From contig JANMGB010000119.1 of assembly GCA_031374415.1 (NCBI GenBank), positions 124,001 to 188,000 of the forward strand: a stretch of DNA of 64,000 nucleotides, given 5' to 3'. Position numbers and translations under genes: made by a program. Of the stretch, positions 16,595 through 24,929 are shown in pieces. Source of the DNA: CANHBY01 sp031374415 (GTDB lineage Bacteria > Pseudomonadota > Gammaproteobacteria > Burkholderiales > Burkholderiaceae_C). Numbering within the stretch: position 1 is the stretch's first letter; each line of letters starts with the position of its first letter. The notes beneath the pieces were generated by a model. The model was not told the DNA's origin. It saw nothing but the letters and a program-made list of their open reading frames with translations, and did no database searches.

Positions 16595-18970
16595 ATGACC
16601 TTTCCGCTCGGATCTCTTCGCCCTGATGCCCCTGCGCCTGTACGGGGTAAAAAATCCAAAGCCTCCGCCGACGAGGCGTTACCCCGATCCCCACATTCAT
16701 CGTGGCTGGCGGGCATTCGTGCGCAAGCGGTGGTGTTTGCCACCGGGGCGTTGCTGTTGCTGGCCTTGCTCGCCTTGACCAGTTACCACCCCGCTGATTC
16801 GACTTTTTTTTTCCGCGGGCATGCCACGCAGGTGTACAACCTGGTGGGTTCGCTGGGTGCTTCGGCCTCTGCGCTGAGTTTTTTCGCGTTCGGTTTTTCG
16901 ACCTGGTGGCTCATGGTGGTGGGCTTTCGGGTGTGGCTGGGCGGCTTGGCCCGAGTTCTTCGTGGCGCTGATTGGCCTGCGGATCAGGCCTATCGTTTGC
17001 CGCGCTGGATGTTTTGGTTGGGGTTGGTGTTGTTGTTGTGTGCCAGTTGCTCATTGGAGTGGACACGCCTGTACCACTGGGAGGCTCGTGTCCCCGAGTC
17101 GACCGCCGGGGGGGTGTTGGGTAGCACGCTGGGCTTTTACAGCCAGCGCTGGTTGGGGTTTTCAGGCTCGGGCGTGTTTTGGATTTCGATGCTGGTCCTG
17201 GGATTTGCAATGGCATTTCGCTTCTCCTGGCTGCGCCTGGCCGAACGCATTGGGGCAGCGCTGGAGTCCTTGTTTGATCAACGGGTGGCTGAGCGTGAGC
17301 GTGCGCAAGACCAGCGTGTTGGCAAAAAGGCGCTGCGTGAACGTGAGCGAGAACACGTCATCGAACAACGGGCGCATGCCGTGGCGCACCCACCGATCGT
17401 GGTCGAGCCCCCAGTGCTTGACATTCCTAAAAGCGAGCGGGTGGCCAAAGAAAAACAAAAGCCTTTGTTCACGGAGTTGAACGACAACAAGCTCCCGCAA
17501 GTCGATTTGCTGGATTCGGCCCCGCGCACGCGCATCGAGTCGGTGACGCCCGAGACCCTGGAGATGACTTCGCGTCTGATCGAGAAAAAGCTCAAAGACT
17601 TTGGCGTTGAGGTGAGGGTTGTCACCGCCTCACCGGGGCCCGTGATCACGCGCTACGAGATCGAGCCGGCCACAGGCGTCAAGGGCTCGCAGGTGGTGAA
17701 CCTGGCCAAAGACCTGGCCCGCAGTTTGAGCCTGGTGAGCATCCGGGTGGTGGAAACCATCCCCGGCAAGACCACCATGGCGCTGGAGCTGCCCAACCCC
17801 AAGCGCCAAACGATCAAGCTGTCTGAGATTTTGGGGTCGACGGTGTACAACGATGCAGCGTCGATGTTGACCATGGGTTTGGGCAAAGACATCGTTGGCA
17901 ACCCGATCGTGGCTGACTTGGCCAAGATGCCTCACTGCCTGGTGGCGGGCACCACGGGTTCGGGTAAATCGGTGGGCATCAACGCGATGATTTTGTCCTT
18001 GCTGTACAAGGCCGAGGCGCGTGATGTACGCCTGATTTTGATCGACCCCAAGATGCTGGAAATGAGTGTGTACGAGGGTATTCCCCATTTGCTGTGCCCG
18101 GTCGTCACCGACATGAAGCAAGCGGCCAATGCGCTCAACTGGGGCGTGGGCGAGATGGAGCGTCGCTACAAGGTGATGAGCAAGTTGGGTGTGCGCAACC
18201 TGTCGGGCTACAACAAAAAGCTCACCGAAGCGGCGGAGCGTGGCGAGACCCTCCCCAACCCCTTCAGTCTGACCCCTGAAGCGCCCGAGCCGCTCGACCG
18301 TTTGCCATTCGTCGTCATCGTGATCGACGAGCTGGCCGATTTGATGATGGTGGTGGGCAAGAAGATTGAAGAGCTGATTGCTCGCCTGGCTCAAAAGGCC
18401 CGCGCCGCCGGTATTCATTTGATTCTGGCCACCCAGCGGCCGAGCGTCGACGTGATCACGGGCTTGATCAAGGCCAATATCCCGACCCGCTTGAGCTTCC
18501 AGGTCAGCAGCAAGATCGACAGCCGAACCATCTTGGATCAGATGGGTGCCGAAGCACTGCTGGGCATGGGCGACATGCTCTACATGCCGTCAGGTACGGG
18601 CTTGCCAGTGCGTGTGCATGGCGCCTTCGTGAGCGACGAAGAGGTGCACCGCGTGGTCAGCTACCTCAAGAGCCAAGGCGAGCCCAACTACATTGAGGGC
18701 ATCTTGGAGGGTGGCACGCTGGAAGGCGAGGGCGATGAGGTCAGCATGGCCGGTGGTGGAGAGGGCAGTGAGAGCGACCCCATGTACGATCAGGCGGTCG
18801 GCATTGTGTTGCAACATCGGCGGGCCTCGATCTCACTGGTGCAACGTCATTTGCGCATTGGTTACAACCGTGCAGCCAGGTTGCTTGAACAAATGGAAAA
18901 ATCGGGGGTCGTATCGAGCATGTCTACCAACGGAAACCGGGACATCATGGTCCCGGCACGCGCAGAATGA
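16595..18970 (+). CDS. ftsK: DNA translocase FtsK
   Basis: The 791 aa protein anchors to the divisome and pumps chromosomal DNA toward dif. Several membrane helices occupy about residues 45-215. A charged linker precedes the RecA-like motor with Walker A GTTGSGKSVG (about residues 451-460), DPKMLEMSVYEGIPHLL, Walker B VVIVIDELADLMMV and ATQRPSVDVITG. The C-terminal gamma winged helix includes HLRIGYNRAARLLEQMEKSG, which reads KOPS sites. The linker is short compared with E. coli FtsK, as in other betaproteobacteria. The stop overlaps lolA (ATGA). Confidence 0.97.
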   Translation: MTFPLGSLRPDAPAPVRGKKSKASADEALPRSPHSSWLAGIRAQAVVFATGALLLLALLALTSYHPADSTFFFRGHATQVYNLVGSLGASASALSFFAFGFSTWWLMVVGFRVWLGGLARVLRGADWPADQAYRLPRWMFWLGLVLLLCASCSLEWTRLYHWEARVPESTAGGVLGSTLGFYSQRWLGFSGSGVFWISMLVLGFAMAFRFSWLRLAERIGAALESLFDQRVAERERAQDQRVGKKALREREREHVIEQRAHAVAHPPIVVEPPVLDIPKSERVAKEKQKPLFTELNDNKLPQVDLLDSAPRTRIESVTPETLEMTSRLIEKKLKDFGVEVRVVTASPGPVITRYEIEPATGVKGSQVVNLAKDLARSLSLVSIRVVETIPGKTTMALELPNPKRQTIKLSEILGSTVYNDAASMLTMGLGKDIVGNPIVADLAKMPHCLVAGTTGSGKSVGINAMILSLLYKAEARDVRLILIDPKMLEMSVYEGIPHLLCPVVTDMKQAANALNWGVGEMERRYKVMSKLGVRNLSGYNKKLTEAAERGETLPNPFSLTPEAPEPLDRLPFVVIVIDELADLMMVVGKKIEELIARLAQKARAAGIHLILATQRPSVDVITGLIKANIPTRLSFQVSSKIDSRTILDQMGAEALLGMGDMLYMPSGTGLPVRVHGAFVSDEEVHRVVSYLKSQGEPNYIEGILEGGTLEGEGDEVSMAGGGEGSESDPMYDQAVGIVLQHRRASISLVQRHLRIGYNRAARLLEQMEKSGVVSSMSTNGNRDIMVPARAE

Positions 18971-19587
18971 AGTTTTTGACGATGGCCGTGGCGGGAGTGA
19001 TGGGCTTGGTGTGTGGGGGCGTCGCCTTGGCCGCCGATGGGGTCGATGACCTGCGTGCTTTTGTGAGTGAGGTCAAGACCGGGCGAGCGCAGTTCACTCA
19101 GGTCGTGACGTCCGGTGACGGGCTCAAGAAAAAGAACTCCAACGGTTATTTTGAGTTTTCTCGGCCCAACCGTTTTCGGTTTGTCTACAGCAAACCATTC
19201 GAGCAGGTGTTGGTCGGCGATGGTCAAAAGGTCTGGATGTACGACCCCGACCTGAACCAGGTCAGCACCCGCTCGTTGTCAGACGCCTTAGGCGCGACAC
19301 CCGCGGCCCTGTTGTCTGGCAACGGTTTGGACAAAGACTTTGACCTGAGCCCTTTGCCCGCCAAAGATGGGCTGACCTGGGCCAAAGCCACCCCACGGGT
19401 CAAAGAGAGCAATTTCCAGTACCTGAGTGTGGGTTTTCGTGGCAAAGACCTGGCTGCCCTGGAAATCATCGACAGCTTTGGGCAACGCTCAATGCTGCAG
19501 TTTGCCGATTGGAAGCCTGGGGTCACGTGGTCTGCGACACACTTTGAATTTGTGGTGCCGGCTGGGGCCGATGTGCTGACCCAGTGA
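18967..19587 (+). CDS. lolA: Outer-membrane lipoprotein carrier protein
   Basis: The 206 aa periplasmic chaperone carries lipoproteins from LolCDE to LolB. A signal peptide covers about residues 1-22 (MKFLTMAVAGVMGLVCGGVA, then LAA). The mature part begins DGVDDLRAFVSEVKTGRAQF and has FEFSRPNRFRFVY and QVLVGDGQKVWMYDPDLNQV, both typical. It is coupled to ftsK by a four-base overlap. In many relatives rarA follows; here the next sequence is a MITE-like repeat. Confidence 0.96.
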   Translation: MKFLTMAVAGVMGLVCGGVALAADGVDDLRAFVSEVKTGRAQFTQVVTSGDGLKKKNSNGYFEFSRPNRFRFVYSKPFEQVLVGDGQKVWMYDPDLNQVSTRSLSDALGATPAALLSGNGLDKDFDLSPLPAKDGLTWAKATPRVKESNFQYLSVGFRGKDLAALEIIDSFGQRSMLQFADWKPGVTWSATHFEFVVPAGADVLTQ

Positions 19588-19607
19588 AGCTTGTGGATCA
19601 GGCCTAG

Positions 19608-19887
19608 TACCCCGTCTCAGTGGATTTGAAAGGTTGATTCAAAGAGTCGAACAGGGGGCGCATTGGCAGGTGGGGCGTGCAGGAATGGAGTGCGCGCGGT
19701 CCTGCTGCGCCTCAGGCACCCTCCTGGATCCCCGCCTGCGCGGGGATGACGGGAGAAGGCGGGGATGACGGGCGCAGGGTTTGGCATCTCACCACGTCAT
19801 TCCCGCGCAGGCGGGAATCCAGCAGCCTGTGTACTTCACTATGGGCCCCGCAACAATTCAACCTTTCAAATTCATTGAGACGGGGTA
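19608..19887. repeat. MITE-like inverted-repeat element, copy 1
   Basis: About 280 bp bounded by imperfect terminal inverted repeats of roughly 28 bp (from CCCCGTCTCAGTGGATTTGA at 19610 to the complementary end at 19885), with a TA dinucleotide immediately outside each end. Each arm carries a smaller palindrome of REP type (19724-19751 and 19795-19822), inverted relative to each other. A 14-bp direct duplication (GCGGGGATGACGGG) is present only in this copy. There is no coding capacity for a transposase. It fills the gap between lolA and the DUF4936 gene. A second copy lies at 20316-20574. Confidence 0.88.
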
Positions 19888-19949
19888 ATAGCTAATTCCC
19901 GCGGGCGCGACGCGAAAAACAGGACGCCATACTGGTGCGAATCAGCGCA

Positions 19950-20252
19950 TCAATCGCATGGCGCGAAGACCTCCGTATGCCGCGTGCCGCGAATGAACTC
20001 CGGTGGGATGACGTCAGCGGCCTGTGCGATGAGGTCTTGCCAATGCCCTGGAATGCCGCTTGGGCAGGCATATATTTCCATCCACGTGGCAGGCTGATCG
20101 GGTGCTGCGTGCAGATCAACGCGCTGAAGCAGGCGGGCGCTCAAGCCAGGGTGGGCATCACACAATTGTTGCTGAAAAGCCAGCACAGCAACTTTCAGCG
20201 CCTCGCCGCGGCCTGGCTGGACGGTGTAGTAGATGAACAGTTCGCTTTGCAT
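19950..20252 (-). CDS. DUF4936 family protein
   Basis: The 100 aa protein fits the DUF4936 family of betaproteobacteria: an N-terminal strand LFIYYTVQPG, a helix ALKVAVLAFQQQL and the segment ATWMEIYACP. It looks like a small ferredoxin-like (ABM-type) fold, which is my inference. Its function is unknown. It points the same way as ygfZ and in relatives is probably next to it; here copy 2 of the repeat element separates them and copy 1 lies downstream. The reading frame is intact. Confidence 0.8.
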   Translation of the reverse strand: MQSELFIYYTVQPGRGEALKVAVLAFQQQLCDAHPGLSARLLQRVDLHAAPDQPATWMEIYACPSGIPGHWQDLIAQAADVIPPEFIRGTRHTEVFAPCD

Positions 20253-20315
20253 CTTACTGAACCCTTTGGGTGCACTGCTTGCGCCAGCGCTCTGTCAACT
20301 CCAAGGGAGCTGGTG

Positions 20316-20574
20316 CCCCCGTCTCAGTGAATGTGAAAGGTCGATTTCGCTAAAGCGAACAGGTGGCGCATGGGCAAGCTGAGCTTGCAGGAATGCAGTG
20401 CGCGGGCATAACGCTCCTGAGGCACCCTCCTGGATCCCCGCCTGCGCGGGGATGACGGGAGGCGGGTTTGGCATCTCCCCACGTCATTCCCGCGCAGGCG
20501 GGAATCCAGCAGCCTGTGTACTTCACTATGGGCCCCGCAACAATTCAAGCTTTCAAATCCACTGAGACGGGGTA
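20316..20574. repeat. MITE-like inverted-repeat element, copy 2
   Basis: About 259 bp, closely similar to copy 1. The right-hand 100 bp (from the palindrome at 20482-20509 to the end) are nearly identical. Terminal repeats run from CCCCGTCTCAGTGAATGTGA at 20317 to the complementary end at 20572, followed by TA; the left flank reads GC instead of TA. Nested REP-type palindromes are at 20430-20457 and 20482-20509. No transposase is encoded. It lies between ygfZ and the DUF4936 gene, in the upstream region of the latter. Confidence 0.88.
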
Positions 20575-20682
20575 CCCGTACCCCGCAGGCGTCAGGGATT
20601 CGATCAAATGCGCCTTGCAAGCTGGCGGAATCGTAGATGTTTCGGGTCATTTTGCCCCAACGAAATGGCTCAGTGGTCGTGT

Positions 20683-21636
20683 TTAGGCCTTATCGTCGTC
20701 CGTGATCGAGAGTGGGTAGGGCATGGCTTGTCGAGTCAATACGGTGCCATCGACGTGGCTCAAGTGAAGGGCGCCGCCGTCGAGCCCAGCCAGTTTGATG
20801 CCCACCAGCAGTGAGCTCCCTCCGCCTTGAGGTCGCGGTGCGGCGCTGACCACCAGGCCAGCGGGCTGGTCCGGGTCGCCTTCATGGAAGACTTCTTGGC
20901 CGGCTTGGGCGGGGGCATCAACGTCAAACAAAACCATGCGTCGCTTCACAGTCCCACGGTATTGGCTGCGGGCCACGACCTCCTGGCCGGGGTAGCAACC
21001 TTTTTGAAAATCGATGCCGCCGATCAACTCGAAGTTGATCATTTGGGGGACGAATTGCTCGGCTGTTTTCAGCTCAATCGTCGGAATGGCACTTTGAACA
21101 TCGAGCCATTGCCACAGATCCATGGACAAACTGGGGGCAGTGGGGGCGAGGGCGCTGACCCACAGGGCACGCTGTGTGCCAGCCGCGTCCGGCAGCCGCA
21201 TGAGTGAGCCTTCGGGCTGACGCTGATGCCCCCACACGGGCAAGTCACCCGCCCTGGCCAAGGCCTCGTGTGCGGTGTTGCCTGCCAAGCCCCATAGACG
21301 GGGCGACTCGCGCTCACCCTGGCTTTGCACATCACTCAAGCGGCAGTCGGCTCGCATCACGAACATTGACAGGCGTTTCACGGTGCTTGCCAACACGCTG
21401 CGATGACAGGCCAACCAGAGCTCATCCGGGGCCGTACGCCAGCCCAAAAAGGTGGCCAGCAGTCGGCCCTTGGGGTTGCAGTAGCCCGCCAAACGGACTT
21501 GGGCCTCGCTGAGTTGCTTGAAGTCGGTGCTGAGTTGGCTGTGCAAGAAGGTGGCTGCGTCTCGGCCCTGGACATGAATCAAGCCCCAGTGGGTCAGTTC
21601 AGTGGCGCCGTCGAAGGAGGTGGGGGCTGTGCTCAT
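20683..21636 (-). CDS. ygfZ: Folate-binding protein YgfZ (iron-sulfur cluster repair/assembly)
   Basis: The 317 aa GcvT-like protein helps maintain certain iron-sulfur enzymes using tetrahydrofolate. The signature loop KGCYPGQEVVARSQYRG with its conserved cysteine is at about residue 220. The N-terminal VQGRDAATFLHSQLSTDF and GYCNPKGRLLATF are typical of the family. I chose ATG 21636: the upstream in-frame start at 21660 lies before a GATAAT box (minus strand, 21643-21648) that ends 6 nt from this ATG. It is divergent from mltG. Confidence 0.92.
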   Translation of the reverse strand: MSTAPTSFDGATELTHWGLIHVQGRDAATFLHSQLSTDFKQLSEAQVRLAGYCNPKGRLLATFLGWRTAPDELWLACHRSVLASTVKRLSMFVMRADCRLSDVQSQGERESPRLWGLAGNTAHEALARAGDLPVWGHQRQPEGSLMRLPDAAGTQRALWVSALAPTAPSLSMDLWQWLDVQSAIPTIELKTAEQFVPQMINFELIGGIDFQKGCYPGQEVVARSQYRGTVKRRMVLFDVDAPAQAGQEVFHEGDPDQPAGLVVSAAPRPQGGGSSLLVGIKLAGLDGGALHLSHVDGTVLTRQAMPYPLSITDDDKA

Positions 21637-21648
21637 GAGGCGATTATC
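21637..21648 (-). promoter_or_regulatory. Putative -10 box abutting the ygfZ start
   Basis: On the minus strand GATAAT (21648-21643) is followed by 6 nt (CGCCTC) and the ygfZ ATG. No Shine-Dalgarno sequence lies in between, which suggests a leaderless mRNA. The -35 region is poor (TTAGGA-like). Confidence 0.5.
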
Positions 21649-21703
21649 ATCACCTGGCATGCATTCCTAACCAGGAAGCCACTTTGATTTGACGGTGTTT
21701 CTC

Positions 21704-22696
21704 ATGAGAGTTTTTCGGTACCTACTGTTTTTTTCCTTCCTGAGCTGCGCTGCTGCGGTGGCTGGGGCGTGGTGGTGGTTGCAGCAACCCCTGCCTTTGG
21801 CGAGCGACACGGTTGAGTTGTCCATCGAGCCAGGCACCACGCCTCGTGACATCGCCAACGGCTGGGTGCAGGCCGGTGTGAAGGCGCCTTCTTGGGCCCT
21901 GTACCACTGGTTTCGCTGGTCAGGTGAGGCGAAGAAGATTCGCGCGGGGAGCTACGAGATCGATGCCTCCAGTACCCCACGCAGCTTGCTCGAAAAGATG
22001 GTGCGTGGCGATGAAACGATGGCCACTGTGCGCCTGATTGAGGGCTGGACGTTCCGTCAGTTCCGGGCTGAATTGGCCAAGGCACCCGGCTTGCAAGCGA
22101 CCATCACCCAGCTGAGTGATGAGCAGGTGATGGCTCAGCTGGGGGAGGCTGCGCAGTGGCCAGAGGGGCAGTTCTACCCCGATACCTACACCTACAGCAA
22201 AGGAACCAAAGACCTGGCCGTATTGAAACGGGCACATCGCGCCATGAAGCAGCGTCTGGCTCAGGCTTGGGCGGCACGTGCTACCGAGGTTCCGCTGCGC
22301 AGTGAGGCTGATTTGCTGATCTTGGCGTCGATTGTCGAGAAAGAAACCGGCGCTGCTGCCGAGCGCGGCAAAGTCGCTGCCGTATTTATCAATCGCCTTC
22401 GGGTGGGCATGCCCTTGCAAACCGACCCGACGGTGATCTACGGCATGGGAGCGGCTTTTGACGGCAACCTGCGCAAGCGCGACCTGCAAACGGACACGCC
22501 GTACAACACCTACACTCGCAACGGCCTTCCGCCCACGCCCATCGCCATGCCCGGTAAAGCGTCACTGATGGCCGCGGGTCGACCTGAATCGATCAAAGCT
22601 TTTTATTTTGTGGCTCGGGGTGATGGCACCAGCGCGTTCAGTGAGACCTTGGCCGAGCACAATCGGGCCGTCAATAAGTACCAGCGCGGGCGCTGA
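21704..22696 (+). CDS. mltG: Endolytic murein transglycosylase MltG
   Basis: The 330 aa single-pass inner-membrane protein cleaves nascent glycan strands and sets their length. The N-terminal anchor is at about residues 5-25. A LysM-like segment (VELSIEPGTTPRDIANGW) and the catalytic YceG domain follow, with LASIVEKETGAAAERGKVA holding the catalytic glutamate at about residue 212, then FINRLRVGMPLQTDPTVIYG and YNTYTRNGLPPTPI. ATG 21704 gives the usual basic start MRVFRY; a TTG at 21689 in frame is less likely. It begins a plus-strand run mltG-tmk-holB. Confidence 0.95.
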   Translation: MRVFRYLLFFSFLSCAAAVAGAWWWLQQPLPLASDTVELSIEPGTTPRDIANGWVQAGVKAPSWALYHWFRWSGEAKKIRAGSYEIDASSTPRSLLEKMVRGDETMATVRLIEGWTFRQFRAELAKAPGLQATITQLSDEQVMAQLGEAAQWPEGQFYPDTYTYSKGTKDLAVLKRAHRAMKQRLAQAWAARATEVPLRSEADLLILASIVEKETGAAAERGKVAAVFINRLRVGMPLQTDPTVIYGMGAAFDGNLRKRDLQTDTPYNTYTRNGLPPTPIAMPGKASLMAAGRPESIKAFYFVARGDGTSAFSETLAEHNRAVNKYQRGR

Positions 22697-22728
22697 GCCC
22701 TGTTCTTTCCGCTCTTCGAGATCATCTT

Positions 22729-23340
22729 TTGAAACGCAGATTCATCACTTTTGAAGGCATTGATGGTGCCGGCAAGTCGACCCACTTGCAGACTGTTGCG
22801 GCGCGATTGCGCGCAGCCGGTAGCACCGTTGTCGTGACCCGTGAGCCTGGTGGCACCCCTGTGGCTGAACAGTTGCGAACCCTGCTTCTGAGCGCCACCA
22901 TGGATCCTCTCACCGAGGCTCTGATGGTTTTTGCGGGGCGCCGTGACCACGTGCAGCAGGTGATTGCGCCCGCCCTGGCGCGTGGTGACACGGTGGTGTG
23001 TGATCGATTTTCTGATGCCAGTGCGGCTTATCAGGGTGGCGGGCGCGGCGTGCCCGCGGAGGTGTTTCGTCAGCTTGAAGATTGGGTGCACCCGGGTCTG
23101 CAGCCGGATCTCACGTTCTGGTTTGATCTGCCCGCCGAGGTGGCCGCACAGCGCTTGTCGGGTGCGCGTCAGCCTGACCGCTTTGAGCGGCAAGACACTG
23201 CATTTTTTCGCCGAGTGAGTGATGCTTATTCGCAGCGCGCCGCACAGGCCCCAGGGCGATTTGTCAGGGTGGATGCCAGTGTCGATGTCGCCTCAGTGGC
23301 CCAGCAGATTCAACTCGCTTTGCAGGTCCGCGGATGGTAG
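22729..23340 (+). CDS. tmk: Thymidylate kinase
   Basis: The 203 aa enzyme phosphorylates dTMP to dTDP. The P-loop is EGIDGAGKSTH (about residues 8-18), VTREPGGTPVAEQLR carries the DR/E region, and VCDRFSDASAAYQGGGRGV the dTMP site. A TTG start is used: it gives the family N-terminus MKRRFITFEGIDGAGKST and no ATG or GTG fits. The stop (TAG 23338-23340) overlaps the holB ATG at 23334. Confidence 0.95.
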   Translation: MKRRFITFEGIDGAGKSTHLQTVAARLRAAGSTVVVTREPGGTPVAEQLRTLLLSATMDPLTEALMVFAGRRDHVQQVIAPALARGDTVVCDRFSDASAAYQGGGRGVPAEVFRQLEDWVHPGLQPDLTFWFDLPAEVAAQRLSGARQPDRFERQDTAFFRRVSDAYSQRAAQAPGRFVRVDASVDVASVAQQIQLALQVRGW

Positions 23341-24353
23341 CGGTAACCCGCACGGTGTCTGAGCCGGTGGTCATGCCCTGGTTGGCTGGGCCCTTGCAGC
23401 AGGCGCTGCACACGCTGAAAGGCCACGCCTTGTTGGTCTGTGCCCCCCCAGGGGCCGGCGCTTTTGAGTTGTCGCTGACAGTGGCGCAAGCCTGGTTGTG
23501 TCAAGCGCCCCAGGCGCAGGGGCCTTGTGGGGTCTGCCCCAGTTGCCATTGGGTGACCTCACGCAGCCATCCCGACCTGCTGTGTTTGTTGCCTGAGGCT
23601 TTGCAAGAAGCCTTGGGTTGGCAGGGTACGGAGGCTGACAATCAAGACAAGTCCAGCAAGGCCAAGCCCAGCCAAGAAATCAAGGTGGACGCGGTTCGTG
23701 CTGCGGTGTCTTTTGCCCAGACCACCTCGTCCCGAGGGCAGGCCAAAGTCATTTTGATTCACCCTGCTGAGCGGCTGAATGTGATCGCAGCCAACGCCTT
23801 GCTCAAAACGCTGGAAGAGCCAGCCGGCTCGGCTCGTTTTGTCTTGAGTTGCACGGCCCCCCAGGCCTTGCTGCCAACCTTGCGCAGTCGATGCCAGGTG
23901 TTGCCCGTGGCCTTGCCGAGCTTGGACGAGGCCGTGAACTGGTTGGGCACCTTGGCCATTGATCAGCCTGAAGTGCTGCTGGCAGCCACGGGTGGTTTGC
24001 CCTTGGCTGCACGTGATTGGGCCGCCCAAGGTTTGACGGCCGAGGTCTGGCAAGCTTTGCCCCAGGCCGTGATGAAGGGCGAGCCGGGTTCTGCCGTGTC
24101 TGCCTGGCCGGTGGCACGCTGGGTGGATGCCTTGCAGAAGCTGTGCCACGACGCGATGTGCGTGGCCGCATCCGGTGCCCCTCGGTTTTTTCCTGTTGCC
24201 GTGGTGCCTCAGGGGGCGTCGTTGTCTACCCTGTCGGCGTGGGCACGCGAGCTGCAGCGCTTGGCGCGGCAGGCTGATCACCCCTGGAGCCAACCGCTGG
24301 CTGTAGCGGCCCTGCTGCAGCGAGCTCGGCAGGCCCTCGCACCCGGGCCATAA
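23334..24353 (+). CDS. holB: DNA polymerase III subunit delta'
   Basis: The 339 aa clamp-loader subunit belongs to the AAA+ family. The Walker A position reads CAPPGAGAFELS, lacking the lysine, as expected because delta' does not hydrolyse ATP. The zinc site is CQAPQAQGPCGVCPSC at about residues 56-71. Sensor-type RFVLSCTAPQALLPTLRSRC with the SRC motif is present. It overlaps tmk, the usual tmk-holB pair, and precedes pilZ. Confidence 0.93.
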   Translation: MVAVTRTVSEPVVMPWLAGPLQQALHTLKGHALLVCAPPGAGAFELSLTVAQAWLCQAPQAQGPCGVCPSCHWVTSRSHPDLLCLLPEALQEALGWQGTEADNQDKSSKAKPSQEIKVDAVRAAVSFAQTTSSRGQAKVILIHPAERLNVIAANALLKTLEEPAGSARFVLSCTAPQALLPTLRSRCQVLPVALPSLDEAVNWLGTLAIDQPEVLLAATGGLPLAARDWAAQGLTAEVWQALPQAVMKGEPGSAVSAWPVARWVDALQKLCHDAMCVAASGAPRFFPVAVVPQGASLSTLSAWARELQRLARQADHPWSQPLAVAALLQRARQALAPGP

Positions 24354-24430
24354 CGTGCGACAGCGGCACTCTGAGTCCGGGCGCGCAGCATGTGCGCAGA
24401 ACAGCTGCGCAAAGTCATGCCAAACGCACG

Positions 24431-24465
24431 TTTTGTGACCCAGGTGCTTCGCTACACTTGGCGGC
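24431..24465 (+). promoter_or_regulatory. Putative promoter abutting the pilZ start
   Basis: TTTTGT (24431-24436), a 16-bp spacer and TACACT (24453-24458) precede the ATG by 7 nt (TGGCGGC), with no Shine-Dalgarno sequence. A leaderless pilZ mRNA separate from the holB transcript is therefore likely. Confidence 0.5.
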
Positions 24466-24858
24466 ATGAGTCTGTCCCCACCTCGTGGCACCCCGTCGGC
24501 GCAGGCGCCCACTGGCGCTGGGCGCCCCAGCGTGATCCAGCTTGTGTTTCGCGAGCGCGGGGCCCTTTACGCGGCCTACATTCCGCTGATGCGCGAAGGC
24601 GGCTTGTTTGTGCCGACCAATCGAGACTACCGCCTGGGTGATGACATCTACCTGTTGCTTTCTCTGCCAGAGGATCCCCAGCGCTTCCCTGTCGCAGGTA
24701 AAGTCGCGTGGATTACCCCTGCCAACGCCTCAGGAGGGCGCACACAGGGTGTGGGGGTCAGTTTCCCCAATGACGACAAGACGCGTCAGCTCAAGATCAA
24801 AATTGAAGGCATCTTGGGCACCGCGATTTCGTCCAGTAAGCCGACCCAAACCCTCTGA
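24466..24858 (+). CDS. pilZ: PilZ-domain protein (type IV pilus-associated PilZ type)
   Basis: The 130 aa protein is a single PilZ domain preceded by a disordered 20-residue head. It contains MREGGLFVPTNRDYRLGDDI, LLLSLPEDPQRFPVAGKVAW and TQGVGVSFPNDD. The classical c-di-GMP RxxxR and D/NxSxxG motifs are not evident, as in the founding PilZ protein of the pilus system, which acts through protein partners and does not bind c-di-GMP. The holB-pilZ-tatD order is common. Whether this strain makes type IV pili cannot be told from this window. Confidence 0.88.
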   Translation: MSLSPPRGTPSAQAPTGAGRPSVIQLVFRERGALYAAYIPLMREGGLFVPTNRDYRLGDDIYLLLSLPEDPQRFPVAGKVAWITPANASGGRTQGVGVSFPNDDKTRQLKIKIEGILGTAISSSKPTQTL

Positions 24859-24890
24859 GCGGTACAGGCTCCTGATCGTGCGGGGCAGAG

Positions 24891-24912
24891 CCCTGGCGCC
24901 AGGGGCGTTTTT
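24891..24912 (+). terminator. Likely intrinsic terminator after pilZ
   Basis: The 14-nt GC palindrome CCCTGGCGCCAGGG (24891-24904) is followed within 4 nt by five T residues (24908-24912). It lies between pilZ and tatD, 32 bp after the pilZ stop. The loop is small if fully paired, so strength is uncertain. Confidence 0.55.
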
Positions 24913-24929
24913 CATTTGTTGAGGTTTGC

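Noticed and set aside
17642..18970. Possible classification of FtsK as a plasmid-type TraB/FtsK-like translocase
   Set aside because: Membrane domain, linker, motor and gamma domain are in chromosomal FtsK order, and lolA follows directly.
19608..20574. Repeated palindromic units resembling a short CRISPR array
   Set aside because: The units are inverted and part of two larger elements; there is no regular direct-repeat/spacer series and no cas gene.
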